Origin: Thermoleophilaceae bacterium | GTDB lineage: Bacteria; Actinomycetota; Thermoleophilia; Solirubrobacterales; JACPNS01 | Reading direction: 5' to 3' | DNA length: 18,725 bases | NCBI GenBank assembly: GCA_016463365.1 | Contig: JAEMRJ010000033.1 | Span: forward strand, 1 to 18,725 | Part shown: positions 6,384-13,617 of the stretch, piece by piece | Layout of the letters: the number at the start of each line of letters is the position of its first letter | Numbering within the stretch: the stretch's first letter is position 1 | The notes under the pieces: model-generated | The model's input: only the letters and a program-made list of their open reading frames with translations | Told to the model about the DNA's origin: nothing | Databases searched by the model: none | Translations under genes and position numbers: made by a program

Positions 6384-6386
6384 AGT
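6381..6386 (+). promoter_or_regulatory. -10-like TAAAGT for fbiC
   Basis: TAAAGT overlaps the stop codon of the upstream gene and ends 8 nt before ATG 6395. No Shine-Dalgarno is present in the 11-nt gap between the genes. Confidence 0.5.
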
Positions 6387-6394
6387 CGGGCCCA

Positions 6395-8647
6395 ATGCGA
6401 CGCGTCACCTATTCGCGCAACTTCACAATCTCGTTGTCGCGTACTTGTCGCTGCTACTGCAAGTACTGCGCATTTGCAACGCACCAGCCGCATCTGCGCA
6501 CGCCGGATGAAGTCGAGCGCCTGCTCGACGACGCCCAGAAGCGCCGCGCCAAGGAGTTGTTGATCCTCACGGGCGAGGCGCCCGACCAGAACGAAAAGGT
6601 GATGGCCCAGCTGAACGCTCTGGGCCACAAGGACTTCATCGACTACGTCGTCTGGACCTGCGAGCGCTCGCTCGAACGCGGGATCCTCCCGCACACCAAC
6701 CTCGGTGTGATGGAGCGTGGCGACATGGAGCGCCTGCGCGAAGTCACGGCATCGCAGGGCCTGATGCTCGAATCGATCTCCGAGCGCCTGATGGAGACCG
6801 TGCACGCCGGTTCGCCGACCAAACACCCGAAAGAGCGGCTGCGCACGATTGCTCTGGCAGGAGAGCTCCAGGTGCCCTACACCACGGGCATTCTGGTCGG
6901 CATCGGTGAGACGCCGGATGAGCGCATCGCGAGCCTCCGGGCGATCGCGCAGCTGCATGAGCAGCATGGCCACATCCAGGAAGTGATCCTGCAGAACTTC
7001 GTCCCACACCCGCGCTATCACGGACAGGACGTCGGCGAAATCGCATCCGACGCCGCCGATGACCTCTGGCGCACCGGAATGGCGCCCGGTGGCGAACGAC
7101 CTGACGACGAGCGGCTGCCCGACTGGGCGTGCAGCGTCTCGATCGAGGACATGAAAGAGCTGGTGCTTGCGACCCGCGAGATGATGCCGGACGTTGGTAT
7201 TCAGATCCCACCGAACCTCGCCGACTGGTGGCCGGAGCTGGTCGAGGCCGGCGCGACCGACCTCGGCGGTCTGTCGGCCAACGGCGACCACATCTCGCCC
7301 GAGCATCCGTTTCCTTCGCCCGCGCAGGTCCGTGACCGGCTTGCCGGTGACGGTGTCGCGCTGGCCGAGCGCCTCTGCGTGTATCCGCAGTACACCAATG
7401 AGCAGTGGGTGGCGCCTGCAGTCATGGACACGATCATCCAGCGCTACTGGAGCTTCATCCCGCGCGGCGAGCGTCGCCGCGCCCAGCGCCCGGAGCTCGC
7501 GGACGCCGCGTTCGTGAGCGAAGCGGTCTCGGCGGCCGGCGAGGGGGTGGCCCTCACCGAGGAGCAGCTGACCGCGCTCTTCAGCGAGACCCGCGAAGAC
7601 CTGATCGAGGAAATCCGCGAGGCTGCCGACGGGCTGCGCGAATCGCTGGTCGGTGACGACGTCAGCTTCATCGTCAACCGGAACATCAACTTCACAAACG
7701 TCTGCACCGTCGGCTGCGCCTTCTGCGGGTTCGGCCAGAGCCGTCGCTCGCCCGACGCCTACGAGGCCGACGAAGCGGACTTCCGCGAGAAGATTGCCGC
7801 GGCCGTCGAGTTCGGGGCAACCGAGCTCTGCATGCAGGGCGGGATCCATCCGGACTACGAGCTCGAGGACTACGGTCGCTGGCTCAGGATCGCCACGGAT
7901 GCGGCACCGCAACTGCATCTGCACGCTTACTCACCGATGGAGATCGCAAACATGGTCGATCGCTCGGGGCGCAGTACCGATGCGGTCTTCAGGTATCTGA
8001 GCGACCTCGGCCTCGGGTCGACGCCGGGCACCGCGGCCGAAGTGCTTGACGATGATGTCCGCGGCAGGATCTCGCCGAACAAGCTTCCGGCGGCCCGCTG
8101 GGTAGAGATTGTCGAGGCTGCGCACGCCGCCGGCGTGCCGACTACCTCGACCGTGATGTTCGGTCACATCGAAGAGCCGTGGGAGCTGGCGCGCCACATG
8201 CGTGTTCTCCGTGAACTTCAGGAACGCTCACTCGCCAACGCGCCGGTCGCGATCACCGAGTTCGTACCGCTCTCATTCATCCCGTACCAGACGCTGCTCG
8301 GCCGCACGCACGGAATCGCAGAAATCACGCGCGAAGAAAATCTCAAGCACACCGCCGTTTTCCGGCTTGCGCTCGGACGCACGGTCCCCAACGTCCAGGC
8401 CAGCTGGGTCAAAATGGGACTGGACACCGCCACCGAGGCACTGCGTTGGGGCGTGAACGACCTCGGTGGAACGCTCATGGAGGAGTCGATCTCTCGCGCC
8501 GCCGGCTCGCTGCACGGCTCGCGGCTGGACCCGGTCGACCTGGTGGCCGCCGGTCACGCGGCAGGCAGGCCGGTGTTTCAGCGCAACACGCTCTACACAT
8601 CGAGGCTCGCCGAGTATCCGCTCCCGCTGGCCGTGCAGGCGGCCTAG
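6395..8647 (+). CDS. fbiC: FO synthase, fused CofG-CofH (FbiC)
   Basis: This 750-residue protein has two radical-SAM modules. The N-terminal CofG-like half starts almost at once with Cys18-x3-Cys22-x2-Cys25 (TCRCYCKYCAF) and includes ELLILTGEAPD and YTTGILVGIGETPDERI. The C-terminal CofH-like half has Cys437-x3-Cys441-x2-Cys444 (NVCTVGCAFCGFGQSR) and CMQGGIHPDYE. Together they join tyrosine and 5-amino-6-(D-ribitylamino)uracil into FO, the deazaflavin core of F420. Fusion is the usual actinobacterial form; split cofG and cofH occur in archaea and cyanobacteria. The protein is shorter at the N-terminus than the mycobacterial FbiC that I recall, but both clusters and both barrels are present. 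It is separated from npdG-cofDCE by the diguanylate cyclase gene. ATG 6395 is supported by the tight N-terminal fit and the nearby TAAAGT. Confidence 0.96.
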   Translation: MRRVTYSRNFTISLSRTCRCYCKYCAFATHQPHLRTPDEVERLLDDAQKRRAKELLILTGEAPDQNEKVMAQLNALGHKDFIDYVVWTCERSLERGILPHTNLGVMERGDMERLREVTASQGLMLESISERLMETVHAGSPTKHPKERLRTIALAGELQVPYTTGILVGIGETPDERIASLRAIAQLHEQHGHIQEVILQNFVPHPRYHGQDVGEIASDAADDLWRTGMAPGGERPDDERLPDWACSVSIEDMKELVLATREMMPDVGIQIPPNLADWWPELVEAGATDLGGLSANGDHISPEHPFPSPAQVRDRLAGDGVALAERLCVYPQYTNEQWVAPAVMDTIIQRYWSFIPRGERRRAQRPELADAAFVSEAVSAAGEGVALTEEQLTALFSETREDLIEEIREAADGLRESLVGDDVSFIVNRNINFTNVCTVGCAFCGFGQSRRSPDAYEADEADFREKIAAAVEFGATELCMQGGIHPDYELEDYGRWLRIATDAAPQLHLHAYSPMEIANMVDRSGRSTDAVFRYLSDLGLGSTPGTAAEVLDDDVRGRISPNKLPAARWVEIVEAAHAAGVPTTSTVMFGHIEEPWELARHMRVLRELQERSLANAPVAITEFVPLSFIPYQTLLGRTHGIAEITREENLKHTAVFRLALGRTVPNVQASWVKMGLDTATEALRWGVNDLGGTLMEESISRAAGSLHGSRLDPVDLVAAGHAAGRPVFQRNTLYTSRLAEYPLPLAVQAA

Positions 8648-8680
8648 CGCGCCAAACAGGGGGGGAGTGGTGCGCTAGGC
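8642..8680. terminator. Long hairpin shared by convergent fbiC and GGDEF genes
   Basis: GCCTAGCGC (8642-8650) pairs perfectly with GCGCTAGGC (8672-8680). A G-T wobble and CCA/TGG extend the stem to 13 pairs around a 13-nt G-rich loop. The stop codon of each gene lies in a stem arm (8645-8647 on plus, 8677-8675 on minus). It is probably a bidirectional transcription end or mRNA 3'-protecting structure. There is no T tract. Confidence 0.6.
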
Positions 8681-9787
8681 GGCCGGCTCGGTCGGTGCCG
8701 GCGGAGTCGATCGCCGTGAGGCGCGACCCATCTTGCTTGCAAGGTCCGCTCCGCGCGGGAGGCGCCCGGCGCGTTGGCGCTTCTGCCAGTACATCGCCTG
8801 GTCGGCGAGTTCCATCGCGCGGACCGGGGACGGGGCTTCGGCCAGTGACTGGTGGCCGGCCGAGAAGCTGACGCGGGCCTCTTCTCCCTTGAGGTAACGC
8901 TCGAGCGTGATGTGCGCGCGCTCGCGGTAGCCGACGGCGTCATCGGGGCTTTCGCAGCCGACCAGCACGGCGGCAAACTCGTCGCCACCGATCCGCCCGA
9001 CCACGTCGGTGTCGCGCGCGGCTTCCTGCAGCGCCTGCGCGCACAGCTGCAGGACCCGGTCGCCGGCGGCGTGGCCGAAGCGGTCGTTGACGCCCTTGAA
9101 ACCGTCCAGATCGATCAGCACCAGGTAGGACTCGACCGTGCCGCGCCGGCTGAGCTTCCATTCGCGGGCGAGCGCGCGCTCAAAACCGCGGCGGTTGGCG
9201 ACGCCGGTCAGGGCGTCGGTGAAGGCGTCGGTGCGCAACTGCTCTGCGTGCTCGACGAGCACGGCGTGCTTCTTTTCGAACTCTTCTTCCTGGCGCTCGC
9301 GGTCGAGCTCATTGACGATCACGCGTCCGAGCACCGTCAGGAGGTCCAGCTCATTGCGGTGGAACCGCTTGGCGGAGTCGGAAATCGCGCAGAGCGTGCC
9401 GAAGTGGCTGCCGTCCTGGAGTTCAAGCGGGATGCCGACGAAACTGTCGGCGTTCCTGATGTCGCGGCTGGCGAGGATCGCCGGGGCGGGGTCGACCACA
9501 CCGTCGGCACCTGGGCGTGCAAGCAGCGCGAGCGTCTGTCCGTGGTGGATGCCGAAGATGTCGGGGCCGCGAAAGTCGACGATGCGCAGCAGTTGCGCGT
9601 CGTCGTCGTGGTAGGCCACAAAGACGGCGCAGTCCGGAAGTTGCTTTGCCAGCAGGTCCAGGACCGTGGCGGTCGCTTCGGTGAAGTCAAAAAAGCTGCG
9701 CGCCGACTCGGGCGTTACCACGGCCGGGACTTGCGCCTGCTCAGCCGACGGCTGATCCGAAGATGATGGGGGGTCAGTATTGGTCAT
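8675..9787 (-). CDS. GAF-GGDEF diguanylate cyclase
   Basis: The protein has 370 residues from ATG 9787; a GTG at 9829 would add 14. A Ser/Gln/Pro-rich N-terminus precedes a GAF domain at roughly residues 30-180 (LAKQLPDCAVFVAYHDDD, FVGIPLELQDGSHFGTLCAIS). A short coiled-coil linker (ELDRERQEEEFEKKHAVLVEHAEQL) leads to a GGDEF domain at roughly 190-345 (TDALTGVANRRGFERAL, LIDLDGFKGVNDRFGHAAGD). The active-site loop is canonical RIGGDEF (Asp269, Glu270), and an inhibitory I-site RDTD (Arg258 to Asp261) lies exactly five residues before it. Active, product-inhibited c-di-GMP synthesis is therefore predicted. There is no membrane segment, so it should be a cytoplasmic sensor. The GAF ligand is unknown. 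It is separated from the F420 operon by a long AT-rich leader and looks unrelated to it in function. Confidence 0.93.
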   Translation of the reverse strand: MTNTDPPSSSDQPSAEQAQVPAVVTPESARSFFDFTEATATVLDLLAKQLPDCAVFVAYHDDDAQLLRIVDFRGPDIFGIHHGQTLALLARPGADGVVDPAPAILASRDIRNADSFVGIPLELQDGSHFGTLCAISDSAKRFHRNELDLLTVLGRVIVNELDRERQEEEFEKKHAVLVEHAEQLRTDAFTDALTGVANRRGFERALAREWKLSRRGTVESYLVLIDLDGFKGVNDRFGHAAGDRVLQLCAQALQEAARDTDVVGRIGGDEFAAVLVGCESPDDAVGYRERAHITLERYLKGEEARVSFSAGHQSLAEAPSPVRAMELADQAMYWQKRQRAGRLPRGADLASKMGRASRRSTPPAPTEPAA

Positions 9788-9829
9788 TCGTCGTCGCGAT
9801 CCGGCCGCGACCGGAGTAAGAGGGTTCAC

Positions 9830-9849
9830 TCAGCTGGGGGGAAAGCTGA
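9830..9849 (-). repeat. 6-bp inverted repeat just upstream of the GGDEF gene
   Basis: TCAGCT (9830-9835) and AGCTGA (9844-9849) flank GGGGGGAA. In minus-strand RNA this is a small stem with a C-rich loop, 43 nt before ATG 9787 and abutting GTG 9829. It may be a leader or operator element. Confidence 0.35.
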
Positions 9850-10067
9850 TCTGCGCCCGGAGAAGTGGCCAAGGCCGAGTTTCGAACTGATCCGTTCGCA
9901 AGATCGATTGCAGCCAATATGCCAGAAATTACCCGTTCCATGGGACAAAGATCCAAATTACCTTACTTTCGGGTATCCATAATAGCATCAATTGGACCCG
10001 CCAGTAACCCAAATTAGTTAGTGCGACTGGACCTCAAAAGCAGAACTACCAATAAACAACTACGGGG
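9850..10067. other. AT-rich intergenic region, likely promoter and leader of the GGDEF gene
   Basis: This stretch between the GGDEF gene and cofE is much richer in A+T than the rest of the window, especially 9900-10060. CCAAATTA occurs twice (9953-9960 and 10009-10016), and a related CCAGAAATTACC lies at 9922-9933. GGGTAT (9971-9976, plus) and GGGTAA (9934-9929, minus) resemble SigB/SigF-type -10 boxes, but I cannot pair either with a convincing GTTT -35. No ORF here looks real, and no riboswitch consensus is recognised. Confidence 0.4.
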
Positions 10068-10811
10068 TCAGCGGAAGAGGTCCTGCGCGCGCTCGCGCAG
10101 CGAGGCCGTCGCGCCGGGCCCGTCGTCGAAAATCACGAGATCTGAGCGCCCACGGATCACAACGACAGGCTCGCCGCTGTCCTTGGAGCGGGCCAGATCG
10201 GCCGCTGCGGCCAGTTCATCGGCCACGGCCTGAATCGTCGCCGTGAGCTCACGTCTGTCGCGATCCACGCCGCCGCGTTGATCGAGCAGCGGTTCAATCC
10301 CGGCGCACCCGATCGCGACGTCGAGCTGCCCCGATCGCCACGCGCGTCCGAAGCTGTCTGTGATCAGGACCGCAAGTCGCCTGCCGGTGAGCGACTGGAG
10401 CTGAGCACGGATCGCGCGAGCGGAAGCGTCAGAGTCTTCGGGAAGCAGCAGTACGCGTCCGTCGCCGGGCACATTTGAGCTGTCGATCCCGGCGTTGGCG
10501 CAGACAAATCCTTGCCTTGTCTCGACGATCAGCACGCCTTGTGCGGCGCGCAGGACTGTGTTGCTCTCGTCGAGGATCAGCTGGACAAGGCCGGGGTGTT
10601 TGGCGGTGACCGCGGCGAGTTCGCGCGCGCGGCCGCCGGGTTGGGTGCCGGCTGGATCTGCGAAGCGGTTCTCGACCTTGCTCACGGCCTTCTGGGCGAT
10701 CACCACGATGTCGCCGTCGGCGAGGGCGGTGTTTCGTGCGATCAGAGCGGCAAGGTCGTCGCCGGCCGTGAACTCCGGCAGTCCGCCAACCGCTTCAGCG
10801 CTGAGCTTCAA
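10068..10811 (-). CDS. cofE: Coenzyme F420-0:L-glutamate ligase (CofE), stand-alone
   Basis: This 247-residue enzyme adds L-glutamate residues to F420-0 using GTP. Family features seen are IAQKAVSKVENR near the N-terminus, HPGLVQLILDES, FVCANAGIDSSNV, and LLPEDSD followed by AVLITDSFGRAWRSGQLDVAIG. The start is TTG 10811, which overlaps the cofC stop as TTGA, so the two are coupled. There is no ATG or GTG nearer the conserved start. The protein ends after the ligase domain (about 250 residues). Mycobacterial FbiB is roughly 450 residues, with an added C-terminal FMN-dependent reductase domain that reduces dehydro-F420-0. That domain is absent here, so such a step, if needed, must be elsewhere. 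It is the last gene of the operon. Confidence 0.94.
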   Translation of the reverse strand: MKLSAEAVGGLPEFTAGDDLAALIARNTALADGDIVVIAQKAVSKVENRFADPAGTQPGGRARELAAVTAKHPGLVQLILDESNTVLRAAQGVLIVETRQGFVCANAGIDSSNVPGDGRVLLLPEDSDASARAIRAQLQSLTGRRLAVLITDSFGRAWRSGQLDVAIGCAGIEPLLDQRGGVDRDRRELTATIQAVADELAAAADLARSKDSGEPVVVIRGRSDLVIFDDGPGATASLRERAQDLFR

Positions 10812-11509
10812 CGCGCGTACCCGCCAGGCAGGCTACGACGATCAGTGAGCAGGGTTGCGACAGCCTGCTCTGTGTTCACGGCGTCGTGGTCGCCGGTGGC
10901 GAGTCGCTCCGCGAGCTCCAGCAGATCGTCAGCCGTGTCGAGGTCGAGCGCCAGCGACGGCACTTCGTGTTCGGCGACGCGGAGCGCGGCGGCGAGGCCC
11001 ATCGCGATGTGGCGCTGGCGGCTGTCTGGTCCGAAGGAGGGCTCAGCGGCGTCCGGCGGCGCCACTACGAGCGCATTTGTGCCTGTTCCCATGCGGTCGG
11101 GCACCACGGCGAACTGGATCCGGTCCTCGCGCGTGCGCGCGATCAGGTCGTCGAGCTCTTCCGGATTGAGCAAGGGGCAGTCCCCCGGAATCATCACCAC
11201 GCGGTCGAAATCGTGCTCGATCGCCCAGGCGACGCCGGCCATCGCGGCATCGCTGTGGCCGGTCCTAGCGTCGGCGATCACCGCGTCGGCTGTGCCGGCC
11301 GCAATCTCAGTCAGCTTCGGCTCGGCACTGACTACGACGATGCCGTCGACTTCCTTGGTCCGGCCCAGCGCCGCGATCACGTCGCGCACCATCGCTTCAG
11401 CGATCAGCCGACGCTGCTCGGCGGCCAGCCCTGTCGCGAGGCGCTCCTTGGCGTCGTCGAAGGGCTTGATCGGAAGGATCACGCAGGTGCGTTCGCGGCG
11501 CGGGCGCAT
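10808..11509 (-). CDS. cofC: Phospholactate/phosphoenolpyruvate guanylyltransferase (CofC/FbiD)
   Basis: This 233-residue nucleotidyltransferase activates the side-chain precursor of F420 with GTP. In archaea the precursor is described as 2-phospho-L-lactate; in mycobacteria (FbiD) it is phosphoenolpyruvate. Sequence marks are ILPIKPFDDAKERLA at the N-terminus, VVMIPGDCPLLNPEEL (metal and base site), DRMGTGTNALVVAP, and LALDLDTADDLLEL. The start ATG 11509 begins MRPRRERTCVILPIK. The longer ORF to 11569 would overlap cofD and is not needed. Only 4 nt separate it from the cofD stop, and its own stop overlaps the cofE start. The substrate (phospholactate or PEP) cannot be told from these motifs by eye. 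Confidence 0.92.
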   Translation of the reverse strand: MRPRRERTCVILPIKPFDDAKERLATGLAAEQRRLIAEAMVRDVIAALGRTKEVDGIVVVSAEPKLTEIAAGTADAVIADARTGHSDAAMAGVAWAIEHDFDRVVMIPGDCPLLNPEELDDLIARTREDRIQFAVVPDRMGTGTNALVVAPPDAAEPSFGPDSRQRHIAMGLAAALRVAEHEVPSLALDLDTADDLLELAERLATGDHDAVNTEQAVATLLTDRRSLPGGYAR

Positions 11510-11513
11510 CGCT

Positions 11514-12476
11514 TCAGTCTGACCGGGTGCCCGGCAGTGATGCCCCGTAGCGCAGGACTTCGGCCGCAACCGAGCGAGTTCTGGCCGGGTCGCTCATGGC
11601 GACGTTGGCAAGGTGATGGGCATGTCCGGGGAGCGGATCGTCGGCAATCCATGCGTCGATCAGTGCACCGTGGGCTTCGGCGTAGTAGTCGGCAACGCCG
11701 GAGCTGGTCGCCGGGAATCCTGCGGATTCGACGAACTTGGCGGTCGGGCCTTTGAGTACTGCGCCGCCCACGAAGGGACTGACTGCGAGTACCGGCGCTT
11801 CGGCGGCACTCAGCGCCTCGGCCATGCCGGGCGTCCGAAGTATCGGCGAGATGCTGATCACCGGGTTTGACGGACCGATCACGATCAGGTCTGCGTCGCT
11901 GACAGCCTGGTCAACCGGCGCGGTGACGGCGGCAGCGTCAATCCCCTCAAAGCGCACGCTCACGATCGTAGGGTCGCTGCGGTCCTGAATCAGGAACTGC
12001 TGGATCCCGCGCGGGCCCTCAGGCGTTTCGATGATCGTGCGTACCGGGCGATCGCTCATCGGCAGAACCAACGCGCCGCCGGCGTCGTATCTGGCGGTGG
12101 CGCCGGCGTGTGCGGCAGTCAGCGTCTCGCCGGCGGCAAGCAGCGCCGCCCGCTCAGCGCAGACCCGCATGTCGTCATCGCCCAGTTCAAACCAGATCTG
12201 CTCACCGGCCGCGCGGCGAGCGTCCATCAGCTCGTGGCCCTCGCCCTCGATCCCGAAGCCGACTCCGTCGATCACGCCGGCCAGCCGAAACGAGATCAGG
12301 TCGGGATCCGGGGAGACGTGGACGTCGTAGATCTCGATGTCGTCAGCGGTGTTGGCGACGACGCTGAGTTGCCCCGGCTGCTCGGGCGCCTGGCCGTCAA
12401 ACCCGTGAAGGATGTCGCGCAGTCCGACGGCGAGCTTGGCGCCGCCGGTGCCGCCGGCAAGCAGCGCCACGCGCAT
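11514..12476 (-). CDS. cofD: 2-phospho-L-lactate transferase (CofD/FbiA)
   Basis: This 320-residue enzyme transfers the phospholactyl or enolpyruvyl-phospho group from the guanylated precursor to FO, giving F420-0 or dehydro-F420-0. It begins MRVALLAGGTGGAKLAVGL, the CofD nucleotide-binding loop. Next come VVANTADDIEIYDVHVSPDPDL and LIVIGPSNPVISISPIL, both family signatures, and AVSPFVGGAVLKGPTAKF near the C-terminal third. ATG 12476 lies 5 nt after the npdG stop. A GTG at 12491 that overlaps npdG is the alternative, since AAGGAG sits 14 nt before the ATG, an unusually long spacer. It is the second gene of npdG-cofD-cofC-cofE. Confidence 0.95.
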   Translation of the reverse strand: MRVALLAGGTGGAKLAVGLRDILHGFDGQAPEQPGQLSVVANTADDIEIYDVHVSPDPDLISFRLAGVIDGVGFGIEGEGHELMDARRAAGEQIWFELGDDDMRVCAERAALLAAGETLTAAHAGATARYDAGGALVLPMSDRPVRTIIETPEGPRGIQQFLIQDRSDPTIVSVRFEGIDAAAVTAPVDQAVSDADLIVIGPSNPVISISPILRTPGMAEALSAAEAPVLAVSPFVGGAVLKGPTAKFVESAGFPATSSGVADYYAEAHGALIDAWIADDPLPGHAHHLANVAMSDPARTRSVAAEVLRYGASLPGTRSD

Positions 12477-12481
12477 GGCGA

Positions 12482-13180
12482 CTAGTCCCACTCCTTGGCC
12501 GGGAGGCCGGTGAACTGAACTCCGGCGTGGGTCTTGTACCGGATGTTCACGCCGATCAGCAGGGCGGTCAGCTGCTCAGCGATGCGCGCTGCCTCGAGCG
12601 GGCCGCCGTCGACCGCACGCAGGCCGGGGATCAGGTTGATCAGCTTGGCAACTCGAGCCTTGGCCGCCTTCTTGTTGCTCATGACCAGGACGTCCTCGTC
12701 GTCTGCGGTGTCGAGGTCGGCGAGCGTGACGGCGCTGACGGTGTGTAGAGCCGAGACGACGATCACGCCGTCCGGAACCATTTCCTGCGCCTGCTGAGCC
12801 GCCGACCCCTGCCAGACGCCGATCGTGCGGGTCGCCTTGCCGCTGATCGCAGCGGCCAGCGGCACCGTCGCGTCCACGAGGATCTGGCCGTCCTCAAGGG
12901 CGTTCTTCAGGTTGGTGAGGTTCTCGGACTGTGAGCGGAACGGAACGGTGAGAAAAACGATCTCAACGCCCTGGACCGCGTCCGCATTGACATGCCCGCT
13001 CAGCGGAGCGTTCGGGTCCTCGAGGCGGCTGCGGATGCGCTCGACGGCTTCTTCGGCCGACCCGAGCTGGCGTGATCCGATCCGTACGTGCACGCCGGCG
13101 CGGGCGAGCTGAAGTGCAAGCGCCGAACCCAGCGCGCCGGTGCCGCCGACGATTGCGACTGTGTTGTCTGTAGTGGTCAT
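12482..13180 (-). CDS. npdG: F420H2:NADP oxidoreductase (NpdG/Fno)
   Basis: This 232-residue cytoplasmic enzyme moves hydride between F420 and NADP(H), linking the F420 pool to central metabolism. A Rossmann motif opens the protein (VAIVGGTGALGSALALQLARAG), followed by VRIGSRQLGSAEEA, the usual NADPH-phosphate-binding region of the Fno family. Later marks are EIVFLTVPFRSQ, QILVDATVPL and VDGGPLEAARIAEQLTALLIGVN. ATG 13180 was chosen because TAGGAT lies 7 nt upstream; ATG 13198 would add six residues. It heads the cof operon, and the immediate spacing to cofD (5 nt) supports co-transcription. It is divergent from the thioesterase across a 41-bp gap carrying two face-to-face -10-like boxes. Confidence 0.93.
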   Translation of the reverse strand: MTTTDNTVAIVGGTGALGSALALQLARAGVHVRIGSRQLGSAEEAVERIRSRLEDPNAPLSGHVNADAVQGVEIVFLTVPFRSQSENLTNLKNALEDGQILVDATVPLAAAISGKATRTIGVWQGSAAQQAQEMVPDGVIVVSALHTVSAVTLADLDTADDEDVLVMSNKKAAKARVAKLINLIPGLRAVDGGPLEAARIAEQLTALLIGVNIRYKTHAGVQFTGLPAKEWD

Positions 13181-13187
13181 CGCGGCG

Positions 13188-13193
13188 ATCCTA
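13188..13193 (-). promoter_or_regulatory. -10-like TAGGAT for npdG-cofDCE
   Basis: On the minus strand TAGGAT ends 7 nt before ATG 13180. It predicts a leaderless operon mRNA. Confidence 0.5.
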
Positions 13194-13207
13194 GCCATTG
13201 CTTCACG

Positions 13208-13213
13208 TAGGCT
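13208..13213 (+). promoter_or_regulatory. -10-like TAGGCT for the thioesterase/lyase pair
   Basis: TAGGCT ends 8 nt before ATG 13222, back to back with the npdG box 14 bp away. The two promoters must share or compete for the same 41 bp. Confidence 0.5.
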
Positions 13214-13221
13214 TTTCGACC

Positions 13222-13617
13222 ATGCCGATTCAGCCAGGACTGACCTACGAGCATCGCTTTGAGGTGACCGACGAACTCTCGACCGATGTCGGTGGGAGTG
13301 TCGCCAATCGCGTGCTCGCCACACCGCGCATGATCGGGCGAATGGAGTACGCGGCGATGCAGGCCGTTTGGAGCGAGCTGCCTGAGGGCTCCACCTGCGT
13401 CGGCTTTGCGGTGAACATCAAGCACGTCGGCTCGGCTCCGGTCGGCGGCGCGTGCGTTTCGACCGCGACGCTCACGGAAGTTCGGGACGGGCGCAAACTG
13501 CACTTTGATGTCGAGGTCGTCTGTGACGGCCGCACGATCGGCGTGGGAACGCACGAGCGCCGCATAATTCACGGCGGGACTTTCGACGATCGCAACAGTT
13601 CAGCAGGTGCTCTGTGA
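13222..13617 (+). CDS. FlK-like hotdog-fold acyl-CoA thioesterase
   Basis: This 131-residue protein aligns by eye with fluoroacetyl-CoA thioesterase FlK: ATPRMIGRMEYAAM, then VGFAVNIKHVGSAP, and a C-terminal GVGTHERRII. The FlK catalytic triad Thr42/Glu50/His76 has counterparts Thr34, Glu42 and His68 with the same spacings (8 and 26), so an active hydrolase is predicted. Most FlK-like proteins in genomes are not known to act on fluoroacetyl-CoA. A small or 3-oxo/hydroxy acyl-CoA is more likely here, because the gene overlaps an HMG-CoA-lyase-family gene by 4 bp (GTGA), a sign of coupled expression. ATG 13222 has TAGGCT 8 nt before it and no Shine-Dalgarno. The natural substrate is unknown. 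Confidence 0.87.
   Translation: MPIQPGLTYEHRFEVTDELSTDVGGSVANRVLATPRMIGRMEYAAMQAVWSELPEGSTCVGFAVNIKHVGSAPVGGACVSTATLTEVRDGRKLHFDVEVVCDGRTIGVGTHERRIIHGGTFDDRNSSAGAL

Noticed and set aside
6248..7924. 558-residue minus-strand ORF antisense to fbiC
   Set aside because: It lies over unmistakable FO synthase sequence. The translation is rich in Arg/His/Val/Asp with no recognisable domain, as expected for a GC-rich shadow frame.
8852..9766. 304-residue plus-strand ORF over the GGDEF gene
   Set aside because: Opposite an intact GAF-GGDEF coding frame. No family resemblance.
9830..10067. c-di-GMP (GEMM) riboswitch upstream of the GGDEF gene
   Set aside because: I looked for the conserved GEMM helices and the GNRA/tetraloop-receptor pattern and did not find them. 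Only a 6-bp hairpin and AT-rich repeats are present.
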